In this document: piece after piece, positions 52,364 to 61,111 of the stretch
How positions within the stretch are numbered: the stretch's first letter is position 1
Layout: each line of letters begins with the position of its first letter
Assembly (NCBI GenBank): GCA_020199775.1
Contig: JAIVJZ010000040.1
Coordinates: forward strand, 372,001-436,000
Direction: 5' to 3'
DNA length: 64,000 nucleotides
Source: Acidobacteriota bacterium
GTDB taxonomy: Bacteria; Acidobacteriota; Blastocatellia; Pyrinomonadales; Pyrinomonadaceae
The notes under the pieces: generated by a model
Told to the model about the DNA's origin: nothing
Databases searched by the model: none
What the model saw: only the letters and a program-made list of their open reading frames with translations
Made by a program: the position numbers and the translations under genes

Positions 52364-52741
52364 TTAGCCGTTGCCGGTCGTTTTTTCTAAAAGCTCGATG
52401 CGGTTGTCGAAGGGATCGAAGAAGGAGAAACGCTTGATGCCGGCGAGCGAGATTTCGTCTTTCGTCGGCACGCCGTTCTGTTCGAGATAAGTTCTCACGG
52501 CTTCGATATTCTCGACTTCAAACGCGGAGTGGCGTTTCGACTTGCTCTGGGCGCGCTCGACGCCGATGTGGAGTTGAATGCCCGCGATCTCGAACCAGAG
52601 TCCGCCGCGCGCCCTGAGCGGTTCGGGCTTCTCGATCTCCGAGAGGCCGAGCAGTCGGCCGTAAAACTCGCGCGCGCGCCCTTCCGTCTCCGGCGGGATG
52701 CAAAGCTGCACGTGGTCGAGCCTCTGGAAGTTGATTTTCAT
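52364..52741 (-). CDS. VOC-superfamily glyoxalase-like protein
   Basis: The 125-residue product begins MKINFQRLDHVQLCIPPETE and has the paired beta-alpha-beta-beta-beta module: REFYGRLLGLSEIEKPEPLR, LWFEIAGIQLHIGVERAQSK, HSAFEVENIEAVRTYLEQNG, KRFSFFDPFDNRIELLEKTT. Metal ligand candidates are His 10 and the Glu in RIELLE. The substrate is unknown; this is a glyoxalase/bleomycin-resistance-type dioxygenase fold. The start at 52741 is preferred over the longer open frame. Confidence 0.88.
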   Translation of the reverse strand: MKINFQRLDHVQLCIPPETEGRAREFYGRLLGLSEIEKPEPLRARGGLWFEIAGIQLHIGVERAQSKSKRHSAFEVENIEAVRTYLEQNGVPTKDEISLAGIKRFSFFDPFDNRIELLEKTTGNG

Positions 52742-52882
52742 GCGTGACTTAAAATGAAAAAGAGTTGCCGCGCCCGCAAAGCGTTTCGATTTCCCCGAAG
52801 CGGCGATGTCGGATTGTGCTCCAAACTCGCCCGCTTCGGCAACTCTCACGCTCGCCCGGCGGCAACTCTTTCTCGGATATGG

Positions 52883-52988
52883 TCAGACTTCGGACTGACC
52901 CGCAACACACGCGGTCAACGCTACCGTTGCTCCATTCCTGGCCTGGCGGAGTTCGCGAGACGAGCGTTGTGCGGAGCCCGAAGTCTGA
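52883..52988 (-). ncRNA. ffs: SRP RNA (4.5S-type)
   Basis: The minus-strand 106 nt begins TCAGACTTCGG and ends with its exact complement CCGAAGTCTGA, an 11-bp terminal stem. The conserved domain IV hairpin is visible as CGAACTCCGCCAGGCCAGGA followed by ATGGAGCAACGGTAGCG, with a GGAA tetraloop as in bacterial SRP RNAs. It is upstream of the VOC and dnaX genes on the same strand; SRP RNA near dnaX is a familiar arrangement in bacteria. Confidence 0.88.
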
Positions 52989-53096
52989 TAAGTTGTGTAA
53001 AAGATCAAGCGGCGTCGAAGCGCCCGCCGGGTCGAACCCGAAAGATGATCGCACGGACGTTTATAGCAGACCGGGCGCGCCCAGATCAAATCCCCA

Positions 53097-53615
53097 TCAA
53101 ATCTCCGTCTTGCGATGGGCGACGAGGCGCAGCAGCCCGTTGATCCCCATGTGCAGCACGGCGTAGACGACGATGGCGAGCAGGATCGAGAGCGCGAAGC
53201 GCGCGCCGCTCTCGGCCGTCGGCTCGGCCACGATGCCGCGGAACGGCGCGTAAAACGGATCGCTGATCGTGTAAATGAACTGCACGAACCCCGCGCTGCG
53301 GCGCGCGGCCAGCAGCGCGAGCAGGAAACGGATCGCCAGGAGCGCGTAGATAATGTAGAAGATGTAATCGACGACTTGCGAGATGCGCGCCGCGCCGCGC
53401 CCGCGTTCCACCTCCCGCTCCGTCTCGATCACCTCGTTGATCGCCTTGCCGCGAAACTCCCCCGCGACCTGTTCCATGCGTTCGGCTTCGGGGCGGGTCG
53501 TGCGTTCGGCGCGACCGGCGATCTCGGCGTTCACGTCGCCCTCGACCCCGGCCTTGAGCGCGTCGTGCTGCGCGAGGCGGCGCGCCTCGTCGGCGGCGAG
53601 TTTGTCATCCTGCAT
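53097..53615 (-). CDS. YggT-family membrane protein
   Basis: The 172-residue product has an N-terminal charged, Ala/Glu/Arg-rich part (MQDDKLAADEARRLAQHDAL), then two or three helices with the YggT pattern: VVDYIFYIIYALLAIRFLLA, FVQFIYTISDPFYAPFRGIV, FALSILLAIVVYAVLHMGIN. The SDPFYAPFRGI motif is typical. YggT proteins are small integral membrane proteins linked to cell division or osmotic response; the exact role is not known. Confidence 0.85.
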   Translation of the reverse strand: MQDDKLAADEARRLAQHDALKAGVEGDVNAEIAGRAERTTRPEAERMEQVAGEFRGKAINEVIETEREVERGRGAARISQVVDYIFYIIYALLAIRFLLALLAARRSAGFVQFIYTISDPFYAPFRGIVAEPTAESGARFALSILLAIVVYAVLHMGINGLLRLVAHRKTEI

Positions 53616-53643
53616 AAATTGAGTCCTTTATCTTTAACGAAGG

Positions 53644-53730
53644 CGGAGAGGGTGGGATTCGAACCCACGGTGGAGTTTCCCCCACACAGCATTTCCAGTG
53701 CTGCCAATTCAACCACTCTTGCACCTCTCC
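53644..53730 (-). tRNA. tRNA-Ser(GGA)
   Basis: On the minus strand GGAGAGG pairs with CCTCTCC, the anticodon loop CTGGAAA lies between CAGCA and TGCTG (anticodon GGA), and a long variable arm and GTGGGTTCGAATCCCAC T arm follow. The CCA end is not encoded (genome has CCT). Confidence 0.95.
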
Positions 53731-53737
53731 GTAGATA

Positions 53738-53827
53738 AGGGATGAGAGATGAGGGATGAGGGATGAACAAGATAAGCGTTCAACTTCTTGAATGCTTTCT
53801 TTCATCCCTCATCCCTCATCCTTCATG
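53738..53827. repeat. Heptamer palindrome, unit GATGAGG, between tRNA genes
   Basis: The left arm (53738-53768) is GGGATGA/GAGATGA units; the right arm (53801-53827) is CATCCCT units, with a 30-bp loop. It separates the two tRNA-Ser genes. Confidence 0.88.
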
Positions 53828-53837
53828 CCTCAAAAAG

Positions 53838-53927
53838 TGGCGGAGAGGGTGGGATTTGAACCCACGGTGGAGTTTCCCCCACTCCGGTTTTCGAGACCGG
53901 TGCACTAAGCCACTATGCGACCTCTCC
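53838..53927 (-). tRNA. tRNA-Ser(CGA)
   Basis: On the minus strand GGAGAGG pairs with CCTCTCC; the anticodon loop CTCGAAA lies between CCGGT and ACCGG (anticodon CGA); a long variable arm is present and CCA is encoded at 53840-53838. It shares acceptor, variable and T arms almost exactly with the GGA copy. Confidence 0.95.
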
Positions 53928-53933
53928 GCACGA

Positions 53934-54037
53934 GAAATGATGAAGTTAGAACGCGGAACGATGAACTGAACGTGAGTCGTTTTTTATTCAGCGCGCCGCG
54001 TTTTATTCAGCGCGCCGCGTTCCAACCTCATCATTTC
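53934..54037. repeat. Palindrome with AACGCGG units and a 19-bp duplication
   Basis: GAAATGATGAAG and GAACGCGG (53934-53960) match CCGCGTTCCAAC and CATCATTTC (54016-54037). The centre has an exact 19-bp tandem duplication (53982-54000, 54001-54019). The right arm encodes the last residues of tadA (R-N-D-E-V-G-T-R-R-A-E) and its stop. Confidence 0.85.
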
Positions 54038-54515
54038 GGGCGCGGCGTGCGCGGAAGAATGCTTGCATCACTTCGCGGCATTCCGTTTCGAGCACGCCCG
54101 CCGTTAATTCCATTCGATGATTCAAAGAACTGGCGTCGCAGATGCGAAAGACCGATTCGACCGCGCCCGCGCGTTCGTCGCGCGCGCCGTAAACGAGACG
54201 CGTCACCCGCGCCTGCACGAGCGCGCCCGCGCACATCGCGCACGGTTCAATCGTCGAGTAGACGACCGCGCCCGTGAGCCTGTAGTTTTCAACCTCTCGC
54301 GCCGCCGCGCGCAGGGCGATGATTTCGGCGTGCGCGGTCGGGTCGCAGTCGGTGCGCGTGCGGTTTCCCGCGACGGCCAAAAGCTTTCCGGCGGAACTGA
54401 CGACGCACGCGCCGATGGGCACTTCGTTGCGCTCCGTCCCGGCGGCGCGCGCCGCCTCCAGAGCTACGCGCATCCAGCGTGCGTCGGCGTCTTCCTCCGG
54501 CTCAAGCTCAAACAT
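54003..54515 (-). CDS. tadA: tRNA-specific adenosine deaminase
   Basis: The 170-residue product begins MFELEPEEDADARWMRVALE and has the zinc site: PTAHAEIIALRAAAREV and STIEPCAMCAGALVQARVTR, with the C-terminal DDERAGAVE-like loop as YGARDERAGAVESVFRICDA. It converts A34 of tRNA-Arg (ACG) to inosine. The last 12 residues come from the palindrome and are not conserved in the family. The start is at the ATG 54515, as the further one is TTG. Confidence 0.92.
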   Translation of the reverse strand: MFELEPEEDADARWMRVALEAARAAGTERNEVPIGACVVSSAGKLLAVAGNRTRTDCDPTAHAEIIALRAAAREVENYRLTGAVVYSTIEPCAMCAGALVQARVTRLVYGARDERAGAVESVFRICDASSLNHRMELTAGVLETECREVMQAFFRARRARNDEVGTRRAE

Positions 54516-54633
54516 ATCGCGCACAGACGCTTTCAAGCAGCGGCAAACAAAACCTGACTATATGCACGGCCGCGCCCGCTGTCAAGCGGACAGACTTTGA
54601 CGCCCGACGCTCGTTTCTGCGACACTTCGAGCC

Positions 54634-55644
54634 ATGCCCGAACTCTTCCTAGACGCCCACGCGCCCTTCGATTTTGCGTCCACCGCGCGCTTCCTGCGCT
54701 TCACCGACGCGGAGGCCGTAGACACTTTCGCGGCCGACCGCTACAGCCGCGCGATCCATTTCGGGGAACGGCTTTTCCTGCTCTCAGTTGAGCCGGACGG
54801 CGCGGGCGCGCCTCCCCGCATAAGGGTCAAACTCTCGCCGGGGAAATTTGCCGCCCCGCAAATTTTGGACGAGGCGGCGCGCACGGTGCGCGACATGTTC
54901 AGCCTCGAACACGACCTCGCGGGATGGCGCGCCCGCCTCGTGCGCGACGGCGTGATGCGACGACTCGAAGCCGACCATCACGGGTTGCGCCTGCCGCGCT
55001 GGCCGACGCTGTTCGAAGCTTTGGTCACTTCGATCCTCTTGCAACAGATCGCGACGAGCGTGGCGATCACCTTCAGGCGTCGCGTCGTCGAGCGGTACGG
55101 CGAGCGTCTGGAGACGGGCGGCGAAACTTACCTCGCCTTCCCGCGCCCGGAAGAGTTGGCGCGCGCGAGCGTCGAAGAGTTGCGCGCGCTCGGACTGTCG
55201 AACGCGAAGGCGACGTGCATCATCGAAGTGGCGCGCGCGTGCGCGGCGGGCGAACTCAGTTCCGCGTCGCTCGGGCGAGACGACAACGAGGGCGTCATCG
55301 CGCGCCTCTCAAGTTTGCGCGGCATCGGCCGCTGGACGGCCGAGTGGGTCTTGATGCTGCACTTCGGTCGCCCCGACGTGTTCCCCGCCGCAGACCTCTT
55401 CCTGCGCGGCGTCGTCGTCAAGCATTACAACCGGGGCGTGGCGATGACGGAGCGCGAGATTCGCGCTTTCGCCGCGAAGCGTTGGGGCGCGTACCAGTCT
55501 TACAGCGCGCTCTACTTCCTCGCGGGGATGCGCGCGGGAACTATCACGCTTAAACCGGAGCGCGTGTTATCATCCAAACAAAGCGGTGCGAAGCCGACGC
55601 ACCGCGCCCAAAGGAAGACGACCGACCGACAAGATGAAACCTGA
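54634..55644 (+). CDS. AlkA-like DNA-3-methyladenine glycosylase
   Basis: The 336-residue product has an N-terminal beta domain, then the HhH-GPD core: FEALVTSILLQQIATSVAIT, LGLSNAKATCIIEVARACAA, and the hairpin and loop LSSLRGIGRWTAEWVLMLHF followed by GRPDVFPAADLFLRGVV, with the catalytic Asp in the FPAAD motif. AlkA-type enzymes remove alkylated bases. A basic C-terminal tail (PERVLSSKQSGAKPTHRAQR) is added. The end overlaps the DUF2270 gene by 11 nt. Confidence 0.9.
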   Translation: MPELFLDAHAPFDFASTARFLRFTDAEAVDTFAADRYSRAIHFGERLFLLSVEPDGAGAPPRIRVKLSPGKFAAPQILDEAARTVRDMFSLEHDLAGWRARLVRDGVMRRLEADHHGLRLPRWPTLFEALVTSILLQQIATSVAITFRRRVVERYGERLETGGETYLAFPRPEELARASVEELRALGLSNAKATCIIEVARACAAGELSSASLGRDDNEGVIARLSSLRGIGRWTAEWVLMLHFGRPDVFPAADLFLRGVVVKHYNRGVAMTEREIRAFAAKRWGAYQSYSALYFLAGMRAGTITLKPERVLSSKQSGAKPTHRAQRKTTDRQDET

Positions 55645-56653
55645 GATGCGTCCCAGAACACCGACCGGCTCACTCTCCGGCGGCGAACGCCAGCACACGG
55701 GCAGTTTCCGCCCCCCCTCCACGCAGACGAAAGAGACCGCTGCCGCCCCCGCCGACAAATCTCCGGATTCTTTCACCGTGCTCGGCCGCAAACTGTCGCC
55801 CGCCGACTTCAACACGGCGATGGTGCACTTCTACCGCGGCGAGGTGCAACGCTCGAACACCTGGCGCAATCGCCTCGACACGACCACCAACTGGGCTGTC
55901 CTGACCGCGGGCGCGACGCTCTCCTTCGCCTTCAGTTCGTCGGAGAACCCGCACTTCGTCATCCCGATCAACTCGGTTCTCGTCTCCTTCTTCCTCTTCA
56001 TGGAAGCGCGCCGCTATCGCTACTACGAAATCTGGGCGAGCCGCGTGCGCGTGATCGAGACGGGCTACTTCGCGCAACTGCTCTCGCCGAGCGCGACGCA
56101 GGATCAGGAATGGGCGGAGCACCTCGCGGCCGACATGCGCACGCCGCACTTCACCATCAGCGAGTGGGAGGCCGTCGGGCGTCGCCTGCGGCGCAACTAC
56201 CTCTGGATTTTCATCCTGCTGGCGGTGAGTTGGAATCTGAAAGTTTACCTGCACCCGTTCCCGGCGCGCGGCTTCGAGATGTTCGTCCGGCGCGCGTCCA
56301 TCGGATCGCTCTCCGGCGAAGTGATGCTGATGCTCGGCATCATCTTCAACGCCGTGGTGCTCATCTTCGCGTTCGCCACCGTGCGTCTGAAACAGGCGAC
56401 GGGCGAGGTGCTGCCGGATCACGAGTTCAACTTCCACCCGATTCGCACCGTGACGACCACCCTCTCGCGCGCCACCAAACAACGCCGCGTCACCGAACGC
56501 CGCACCAAGCGCGCCCGCCAGCGCACGCGCACCACGCGCCCCGGCCACACCGGCGCGCTGACCGGCAACCTCAGCGGCGAATGGAAACGACCCGACACCG
56601 GCGAACTACAGCAGACAGACCGCGAGCCGGTCGCGGAAGAAACGCTTACATGA
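55634..56653 (+). CDS. DUF2270 membrane protein
   Basis: The 339-residue product has an N-terminal disordered part, then FNTAMVHFYRGEVQRSNTWR, NRLDTTTNWAVLTAGATLSF, a second helix FVIPINSVLVSFFLFMEARR and FRFYEIW-like YRYYEIWASRVRVIETGYFA, which is the DUF2270 signature. Two further helices (IFILLAVSWNLKVYLHP, EVMLMLGIIFNAVVLIFAF) and a basic tail follow. The function is unknown. The start overlaps the glycosylase; the TGA stop is the first unit of the next heptamer array. Confidence 0.88.
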   Translation: MKPEMRPRTPTGSLSGGERQHTGSFRPPSTQTKETAAAPADKSPDSFTVLGRKLSPADFNTAMVHFYRGEVQRSNTWRNRLDTTTNWAVLTAGATLSFAFSSSENPHFVIPINSVLVSFFLFMEARRYRYYEIWASRVRVIETGYFAQLLSPSATQDQEWAEHLAADMRTPHFTISEWEAVGRRLRRNYLWIFILLAVSWNLKVYLHPFPARGFEMFVRRASIGSLSGEVMLMLGIIFNAVVLIFAFATVRLKQATGEVLPDHEFNFHPIRTVTTTLSRATKQRRVTERRTKRARQRTRTTRPGHTGALTGNLSGEWKRPDTGELQQTDREPVAEETLT

Positions 56654-56737
56654 AATCGTGAATCGTGAATCGTAAATCGTGAATAGAAAGAAAACTGCTT
56701 TCCTCTATTCACGATTTCACGATTTACGATTCACGGC
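56651..56737. repeat. Heptamer palindrome, unit CGTGAAT
   Basis: The left arm (56651-56690) is TGAAATCG/TGAATCG units and starts at the DUF2270 stop TGA itself; the right arm (56703-56737) is ATTCACG units. The loop is about 12 bp. It lies just upstream of hutH. Confidence 0.92.
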
Positions 56738-56745
56738 TTTTTCCT

Positions 56746-58245
56746 ATGCTTGAATTGAACGGACAATGCTTATCGCTCGAACAGGTCGCGGAGGTGGCGC
56801 GCGGGGCGGAGCGCGTGCGGCTCGGGGCGGCGGCGCGGGCGCGCGTCGCGGCGGCGCGGCGTGTGGTCGAGCGCATCGTGGAAGAGGGGCGCGTGGTTTA
56901 CGGCGTCAACACGGGCTTCGGGAAGTTGTCGGATTATTCGATCCCGCGCGCGGAGTTGCGCGAGTTGCAGTTGAATCTCGTGCGCAGCCACGCGTGCGGC
57001 GTCGGCACGCCGCTCTCGGCCGACGAGACGCGCGCCATGATGCTCCTGCGCGCCAACGTCCTCGCGCTCGGCTACAGCGGCGCGCGCACGATTGTCGTCG
57101 AAACTTTGATCGAGATGTTGGAGCGCAACGTCGTGCCCGTCGTGCCGGAGAAGGGTTCGGTCGGCGCGAGCGGCGACCTCGCGCCGCTCGCGCATCTCGC
57201 GCTCGCATGTATCGGCGAAGGCGAATCCGTCTACGAGGGCGCGCGCATGGCGAGCGCGGAGGCTCTGGCGCGCGCCGGAATCCGCCCTGTCGAGTTGGAG
57301 GCGAAAGAAGGTCTCGCGCTGTTGAACGGCACGCAGGCGCTCGCGGCCGTCGGCGCGCTCGCGCTCCGTCGCGCCGGGCAACTCGCGCGCGCCTCGGACG
57401 TGGCGGGCGCGATGTCGCTCGAAGCCCTGCGCGGCACGCCCGCCGCCTTCGACGCGCGCATCCACGACGCCCGCCCGCACCCCGGCCAGACCGAATCGGC
57501 CGCGCACCTGCGCCACCTGCTCCGCGACAGCGAGATCAGGGAGTCGCACATCGAGAACGACCCGCGCGTGCAGGACGCTTACTCGCTGCGCTGCATGCCG
57601 CAAGTCCACGGCGCGGCGCGCGACTGTTTCCGCCACGCGCGCGCCGCCGTCGAAATCGAGACCGGCGCGGCCACCGACAACCCGCTCATCTTCGCCGACA
57701 CGGCCGAACTCATCTCCGGCGGCAACTTCCACGGCGCGCCGCTCGCCCTCCAGTTCGACTACGCAGGGATCGCGCTCACGCACCTGTCGAACATCAGCGA
57801 GCGACGCATCGAGCGACTCATCAACCCCGACATGAACGAGGGCTTGCCGCCGTTCCTGACGGCGCACCCCGGCACGTCCTCCGGTTTCATGATCGCGCAG
57901 GTGACGGCCGTCGCGCTCCTGAACGAGATGAAGGTACTCGCGCACCCGGCGACGACCGACAACCTGCCGACCTCCGCGGGCAAAGAGGATCACGTCTCGA
58001 TGGGCATGACCGCGGCGTTGAAACTCCGCGCGATGGTGACGAACGCCGAATACGTCCTCGCCATCGAACTGCTCGCCGCCGCCGAGGGCTTGGAATACCG
58101 TGCGCCGCTCAAACCCGGCCTCGGCGTCCGCCGCGCCTACGAACTCGTCCGCGCACACGCCCCGCGCCTCACGCGCGACCGCGCGCTCTCGCCCGACATC
58201 GAACGCCTCGCCGCAGTTATCAGGCAGGGCGAGTTTGATTTCTAA
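56746..58245 (+). CDS. hutH: Histidine ammonia-lyase
   Basis: The 499-residue product deaminates histidine to urocanate. It has VVYGVNTGFGKLSDYSIPRA, LQLNLVRSHACGVGTPLSAD, and the MIO-forming Ala-Ser-Gly in PEKGSVGASGDLAPLAHLAL. GLALLNGTQALAAVGALALR, ATDNPLIFADTAELISGGNF, HPGTSSGFMIAQVTAVALLN and TSAGKEDHVSMGMTAALKLR are all canonical. Length is normal. Its pathway partners hutU (62482 on) and hutI (18782-20035) are separate. Confidence 0.96.
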   Translation: MLELNGQCLSLEQVAEVARGAERVRLGAAARARVAAARRVVERIVEEGRVVYGVNTGFGKLSDYSIPRAELRELQLNLVRSHACGVGTPLSADETRAMMLLRANVLALGYSGARTIVVETLIEMLERNVVPVVPEKGSVGASGDLAPLAHLALACIGEGESVYEGARMASAEALARAGIRPVELEAKEGLALLNGTQALAAVGALALRRAGQLARASDVAGAMSLEALRGTPAAFDARIHDARPHPGQTESAAHLRHLLRDSEIRESHIENDPRVQDAYSLRCMPQVHGAARDCFRHARAAVEIETGAATDNPLIFADTAELISGGNFHGAPLALQFDYAGIALTHLSNISERRIERLINPDMNEGLPPFLTAHPGTSSGFMIAQVTAVALLNEMKVLAHPATTDNLPTSAGKEDHVSMGMTAALKLRAMVTNAEYVLAIELLAAAEGLEYRAPLKPGLGVRRAYELVRAHAPRLTRDRALSPDIERLAAVIRQGEFDF

Positions 58246-58270
58246 ACTCTCACTAAAAGACTTTCGTGTT

Positions 58271-58333
58271 TCTTTGCCTCTTTGCGCCTTTGCGCCTTTG
58301 CGTGAGAAAAAGTTCTCGCAAAGGCGCAAAGAA
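58271..58333. repeat. Palindrome with 8-bp units CTTTGCGC
   Basis: TCTTTGCCTCTTTGCGCCTT and two further CTTTGCG units (58271-58304) are mirrored by CGCAAAGGCGCAAAG (58317-58333). It lies 26 bp after the hutH stop and could end its transcript. Confidence 0.85.
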
Positions 58334-58395
58334 AGCTTTCAACTTTTCTCGTGGCTGGCGTTTAATCTTCTCGTGTAGATGCGAGACGTAGACGC

Positions 58396-59319
58396 ATGTT
58401 GAAAAAATTCGTCGTCCATTTGTGGGCTAACAAAAATTTCGGGTGGCGCATGGCGCGCATCTGCGTGCTGCTCGGCGCGTGCCTGCTGGGGTACGTCATG
58501 TTGTTCGAGGACAGTTTCATCTACTTCCCGTCGAAGTACCCGGAGGGCGTCTGGGAACGCGAGCCGACGCGCGCGCGCGAGGGGCAGATCGTCGCCGGGA
58601 TCGAGGACGTGCAACTCACGGCGGCCGACGGCGTGCGCCTGCACGGCTGGTATTGCACGCCGCGCGTCGGCCGCGCCGGGGGCGCGTTCGAGCCGGTCGA
58701 GGCGCGCACGACTTTGCTCTACCTGCACGGCAACGGGGGCAATATCTCGCACCGCTACGACTTCATCAACGAACTCGTGCGGCTGCCCTTGAACGTCCTG
58801 ATCATAGATTATCGCGGCTATGGCAAGAGCGAGGGACGCCCCTCCGAGGAAGGCTTGTACATGGACGCGCGCGCCGCGTGGGATTACCTGACGACGGCGC
58901 GCGGCGTTCCCGCCTCTCAGGTCGTCATCTTCGGCAAATCGCTCGGCGGCGCGATAGGGGTCGATCTGGCGACGAAGGTGGAGGCTTGCGGCCTCGTCGT
59001 CCAGTCGAGTTTCACTTCGATTGCGGACATGGCCGGGGAGGTTTTGCCCTTCGTCCCGACCTTCGTCATTCGCACGAAGATGGATTCGCTCTCGAAGATC
59101 GCGTCGGTGTCGTGCCCGAAACTTTTCATCCACAGTCAGGCCGACGAGATCATCCCCTACCGGCTCGGCCGACGCCTCTTCGACGCGGCGCGCCCGCCCA
59201 AACAGTTCTACGAAGTCAAAGGCGCGCCGCACAATCTCACGAACGAGATCGGCGGCGCGCCTTATTATGAAGCGTTGCGCGCCTTTATTAACTCTTCGTG
59301 CAACGCGGAGCTTCGTTAA
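58396..59319 (+). CDS. Membrane-anchored alpha/beta hydrolase
   Basis: The 307-residue product has an N-terminal helix (ICVLLGACLLGYVMLFEDS), then TLLYLHGNGGNISHRYDFIN, LIIDYRGYGKSEGRPSEEGL, the nucleophile VVIFGKSLGGAIGVDLATKV (Ser in GKSLGG), LFIHSQADEIIPYRLGRRLF (acid) and VKGAPHNLTNEIGG (His). It belongs to the ABHD13/BEM46-like class of serine hydrolases anchored to membranes. The substrate is unknown. Convergent with the L,D-transpeptidase gene. Confidence 0.9.
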   Translation: MLKKFVVHLWANKNFGWRMARICVLLGACLLGYVMLFEDSFIYFPSKYPEGVWEREPTRAREGQIVAGIEDVQLTAADGVRLHGWYCTPRVGRAGGAFEPVEARTTLLYLHGNGGNISHRYDFINELVRLPLNVLIIDYRGYGKSEGRPSEEGLYMDARAAWDYLTTARGVPASQVVIFGKSLGGAIGVDLATKVEACGLVVQSSFTSIADMAGEVLPFVPTFVIRTKMDSLSKIASVSCPKLFIHSQADEIIPYRLGRRLFDAARPPKQFYEVKGAPHNLTNEIGGAPYYEALRAFINSSCNAELR

Positions 59320-59324
59320 GGTTA

Positions 59325-60794
59325 CTAGCCGCGTTTTCCTTTCTTCGCGCCCGCCGCTTTGCCCGCGCCGCCGCCGCCCGCGTCCAGAGCGACGGGCGCG
59401 GGATAGCCTTTGCCGCGCAGCGCGGCGAGTTCGATGACGATCTCTTTCTGGCCTTTGACCGTGCGCGTCACCTTGCCGCCTTCGGCGTCGGTCTTCTTGT
59501 TCGCATTATCGTTCGCGTTCTTGTTCGCGTTCTTATTGCTCGCGTTCTTATTGTTCGCTTCGGGCGTCGCGCTCGGCGCGGCTTCGGGCGCGCCGTCGGT
59601 CGGGTTGCCCTTGGCGTCGCGCGCCATCTGCCTGAGCGCGCCCGACACGCGCGCGCGTTCCGCCTCGCTCAGGCTGTCGAACGACACGCCGTTGGCTTCG
59701 AGCACCGCGCGCAGGTTCGCTTCCGTGTTCGTGTCGCGGTCGTACACGTCGCGGTAGATGTAGAGCTTGCCGTCCTCGACGACGATGGTTTCGTAGCGAA
59801 GTTCGACGGGCACGGGTCGTTCGAGTTTGACTTCTTTCGTCTCCTTACGATTCTTCGCATAGGTCGCCATCTCTTCCTCGGTCAACTGCGCGCCGCCGAT
59901 CTTCGCCATCATGCGCGCCACGTCTTGCACCTGTGCGTTCGTCAGGCCGACGCAGCCGTGCGAGGCGAAGCTGCCGAGCTTGGCGGCCGCCTTGCCGCCG
60001 TGGATGAGCGAGGGCAAGCCGATGGGGATTTTGATGGGGCCGAGCGGGTTCAGAGGACTGCCCGCTTCCACCTTCTCACCGACTTTAACTTTGCTCGACG
60101 GCGACTCGACCCAAGGCTCGTCGGGCGGCGTCCACGTCGGGTTGAAGATGATCGTGTTCGCACGACGCAAGCCCGTCGGGAGCGGAAACTCCGGGTAGCC
60201 GATGCCGACACGATAGGTCTTCACGAGTTGGCCGTTCTCGAACACGTCCATGCGATAAGCGGGCGCGTTGACGACGATGCGCGTGTCGGTCGGCACGGCG
60301 TTCGGCTTGCCGCCGACGGTGGCAGCAGTCGTCCCACCCTCGCCGCCCCCGCCCGCCCAACGCGCGCTCACAAACTCGGAGAAGCGAGCCGCGCGCTCAT
60401 CGCCGAGCACGCTTTTAATCTGTTCGGCGGCGCGCGCCGTGGCGGCGGTGGTCGTGCCGCCGTGCTCGCCCGTCTCGGTTTCGCGCAAGCTCCCCGTCTC
60501 TTCGCGCGCGACTTTACGCAGACGTTCGATCTGCTCGTCCGTCAGTTGTAACTGCGATTTCAAGTCGGCCGCGAAGCTCTCGTCGGCGAACATGGCGTCG
60601 AGCACCGGCAACGTCACCGGCAAATTGCTCCCGGCCGCGCGACCGTTTGCGGCGGGCGTCGCGCTCGAAGCGGGCGACGGCGTCGCAACCGCGGCCGTAT
60701 TGCCGCTCGACACGGGCGCGGCCTGACAACCGCCGAAAATAAACAGGGCGGACAGACACATCATCCCGCCCGCGATACGCCACACACTTTTCAT
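59325..60794 (-). CDS. L,D-transpeptidase (YkuD) lipoprotein
   Basis: The 489-residue product has a lipoprotein-like signal (GGMMCLSALFIFGGCQ), a helical region with SQLQLTDEQIERLRKVAREE, then the YkuD domain: VVNAPAYRMDVFENGQLVKT, YRVGIGYPEFPLPTGLRRAN, GLPSLIHGGKAAAKLGSFAS and HGCVGLTNAQVQDVARMMAK, with the catalytic Cys in ASHGCVGL. It cross-links peptidoglycan or anchors proteins. The tail has Asn/Lys repeats (NASNKNANKNANDNANKK). The frame opens much further upstream; the ATG at 60794 fits the lipobox. Confidence 0.9.
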   Translation of the reverse strand: MKSVWRIAGGMMCLSALFIFGGCQAAPVSSGNTAAVATPSPASSATPAANGRAAGSNLPVTLPVLDAMFADESFAADLKSQLQLTDEQIERLRKVAREETGSLRETETGEHGGTTTAATARAAEQIKSVLGDERAARFSEFVSARWAGGGGEGGTTAATVGGKPNAVPTDTRIVVNAPAYRMDVFENGQLVKTYRVGIGYPEFPLPTGLRRANTIIFNPTWTPPDEPWVESPSSKVKVGEKVEAGSPLNPLGPIKIPIGLPSLIHGGKAAAKLGSFASHGCVGLTNAQVQDVARMMAKIGGAQLTEEEMATYAKNRKETKEVKLERPVPVELRYETIVVEDGKLYIYRDVYDRDTNTEANLRAVLEANGVSFDSLSEAERARVSGALRQMARDAKGNPTDGAPEAAPSATPEANNKNASNKNANKNANDNANKKTDAEGGKVTRTVKGQKEIVIELAALRGKGYPAPVALDAGGGGAGKAAGAKKGKRG

Positions 60795-61101
60795 ATCGGC
60801 ATTAGCTCCTCTAGGAAAAACTTTCGCGCCGCCGCCGCCGCACCCGCGCTCACGCGCCCGGCGACTTCCGGCGCATCCCCACATTCTCAAGCAACACCCG
60901 TTCCCACCGCCGCCCCGGCGCATAATCGCGGACTTTTCGCGTTTCCCGCGTCGTGCGCCCGCCCGCGCTCGCACCATAAACGGACGGCGGAGGGATGAAA
61001 AGAAAACGATGAACGATGAACGATGAATGATGAACTGAAAGGCAAATTGAAGGATGGACTGAAAACCAGTTGTCTTTACTTCATCGTTCCGCGTTCCGCG
61101 T
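60795..61101. other. Intergenic region with heptamer palindrome
   Basis: The first 200 bp, upstream of the L,D-transpeptidase, have no supported gene. The rest is the palindrome listed next. Confidence 0.5.
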
Positions 61102-61111
61102 TCATCGTTTC
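61003..61111. repeat. Heptamer palindrome, unit GATGAAC
   Basis: The left arm (61003-61036) is GATGAAC units; the right arm (61079-61111) is TTCATCG and TTCCGCG units with a loop of about 40 bp. The right arm encodes the final K-R and TGA of the M23 peptidase gene (61102-61104). The unit is the same as at 32675-32768. Confidence 0.88.

Noticed and set aside
56770..58329. 519-codon minus-strand frame
   Set aside because: It is antisense to hutH; the composition is Arg/Glu-rich shadow.
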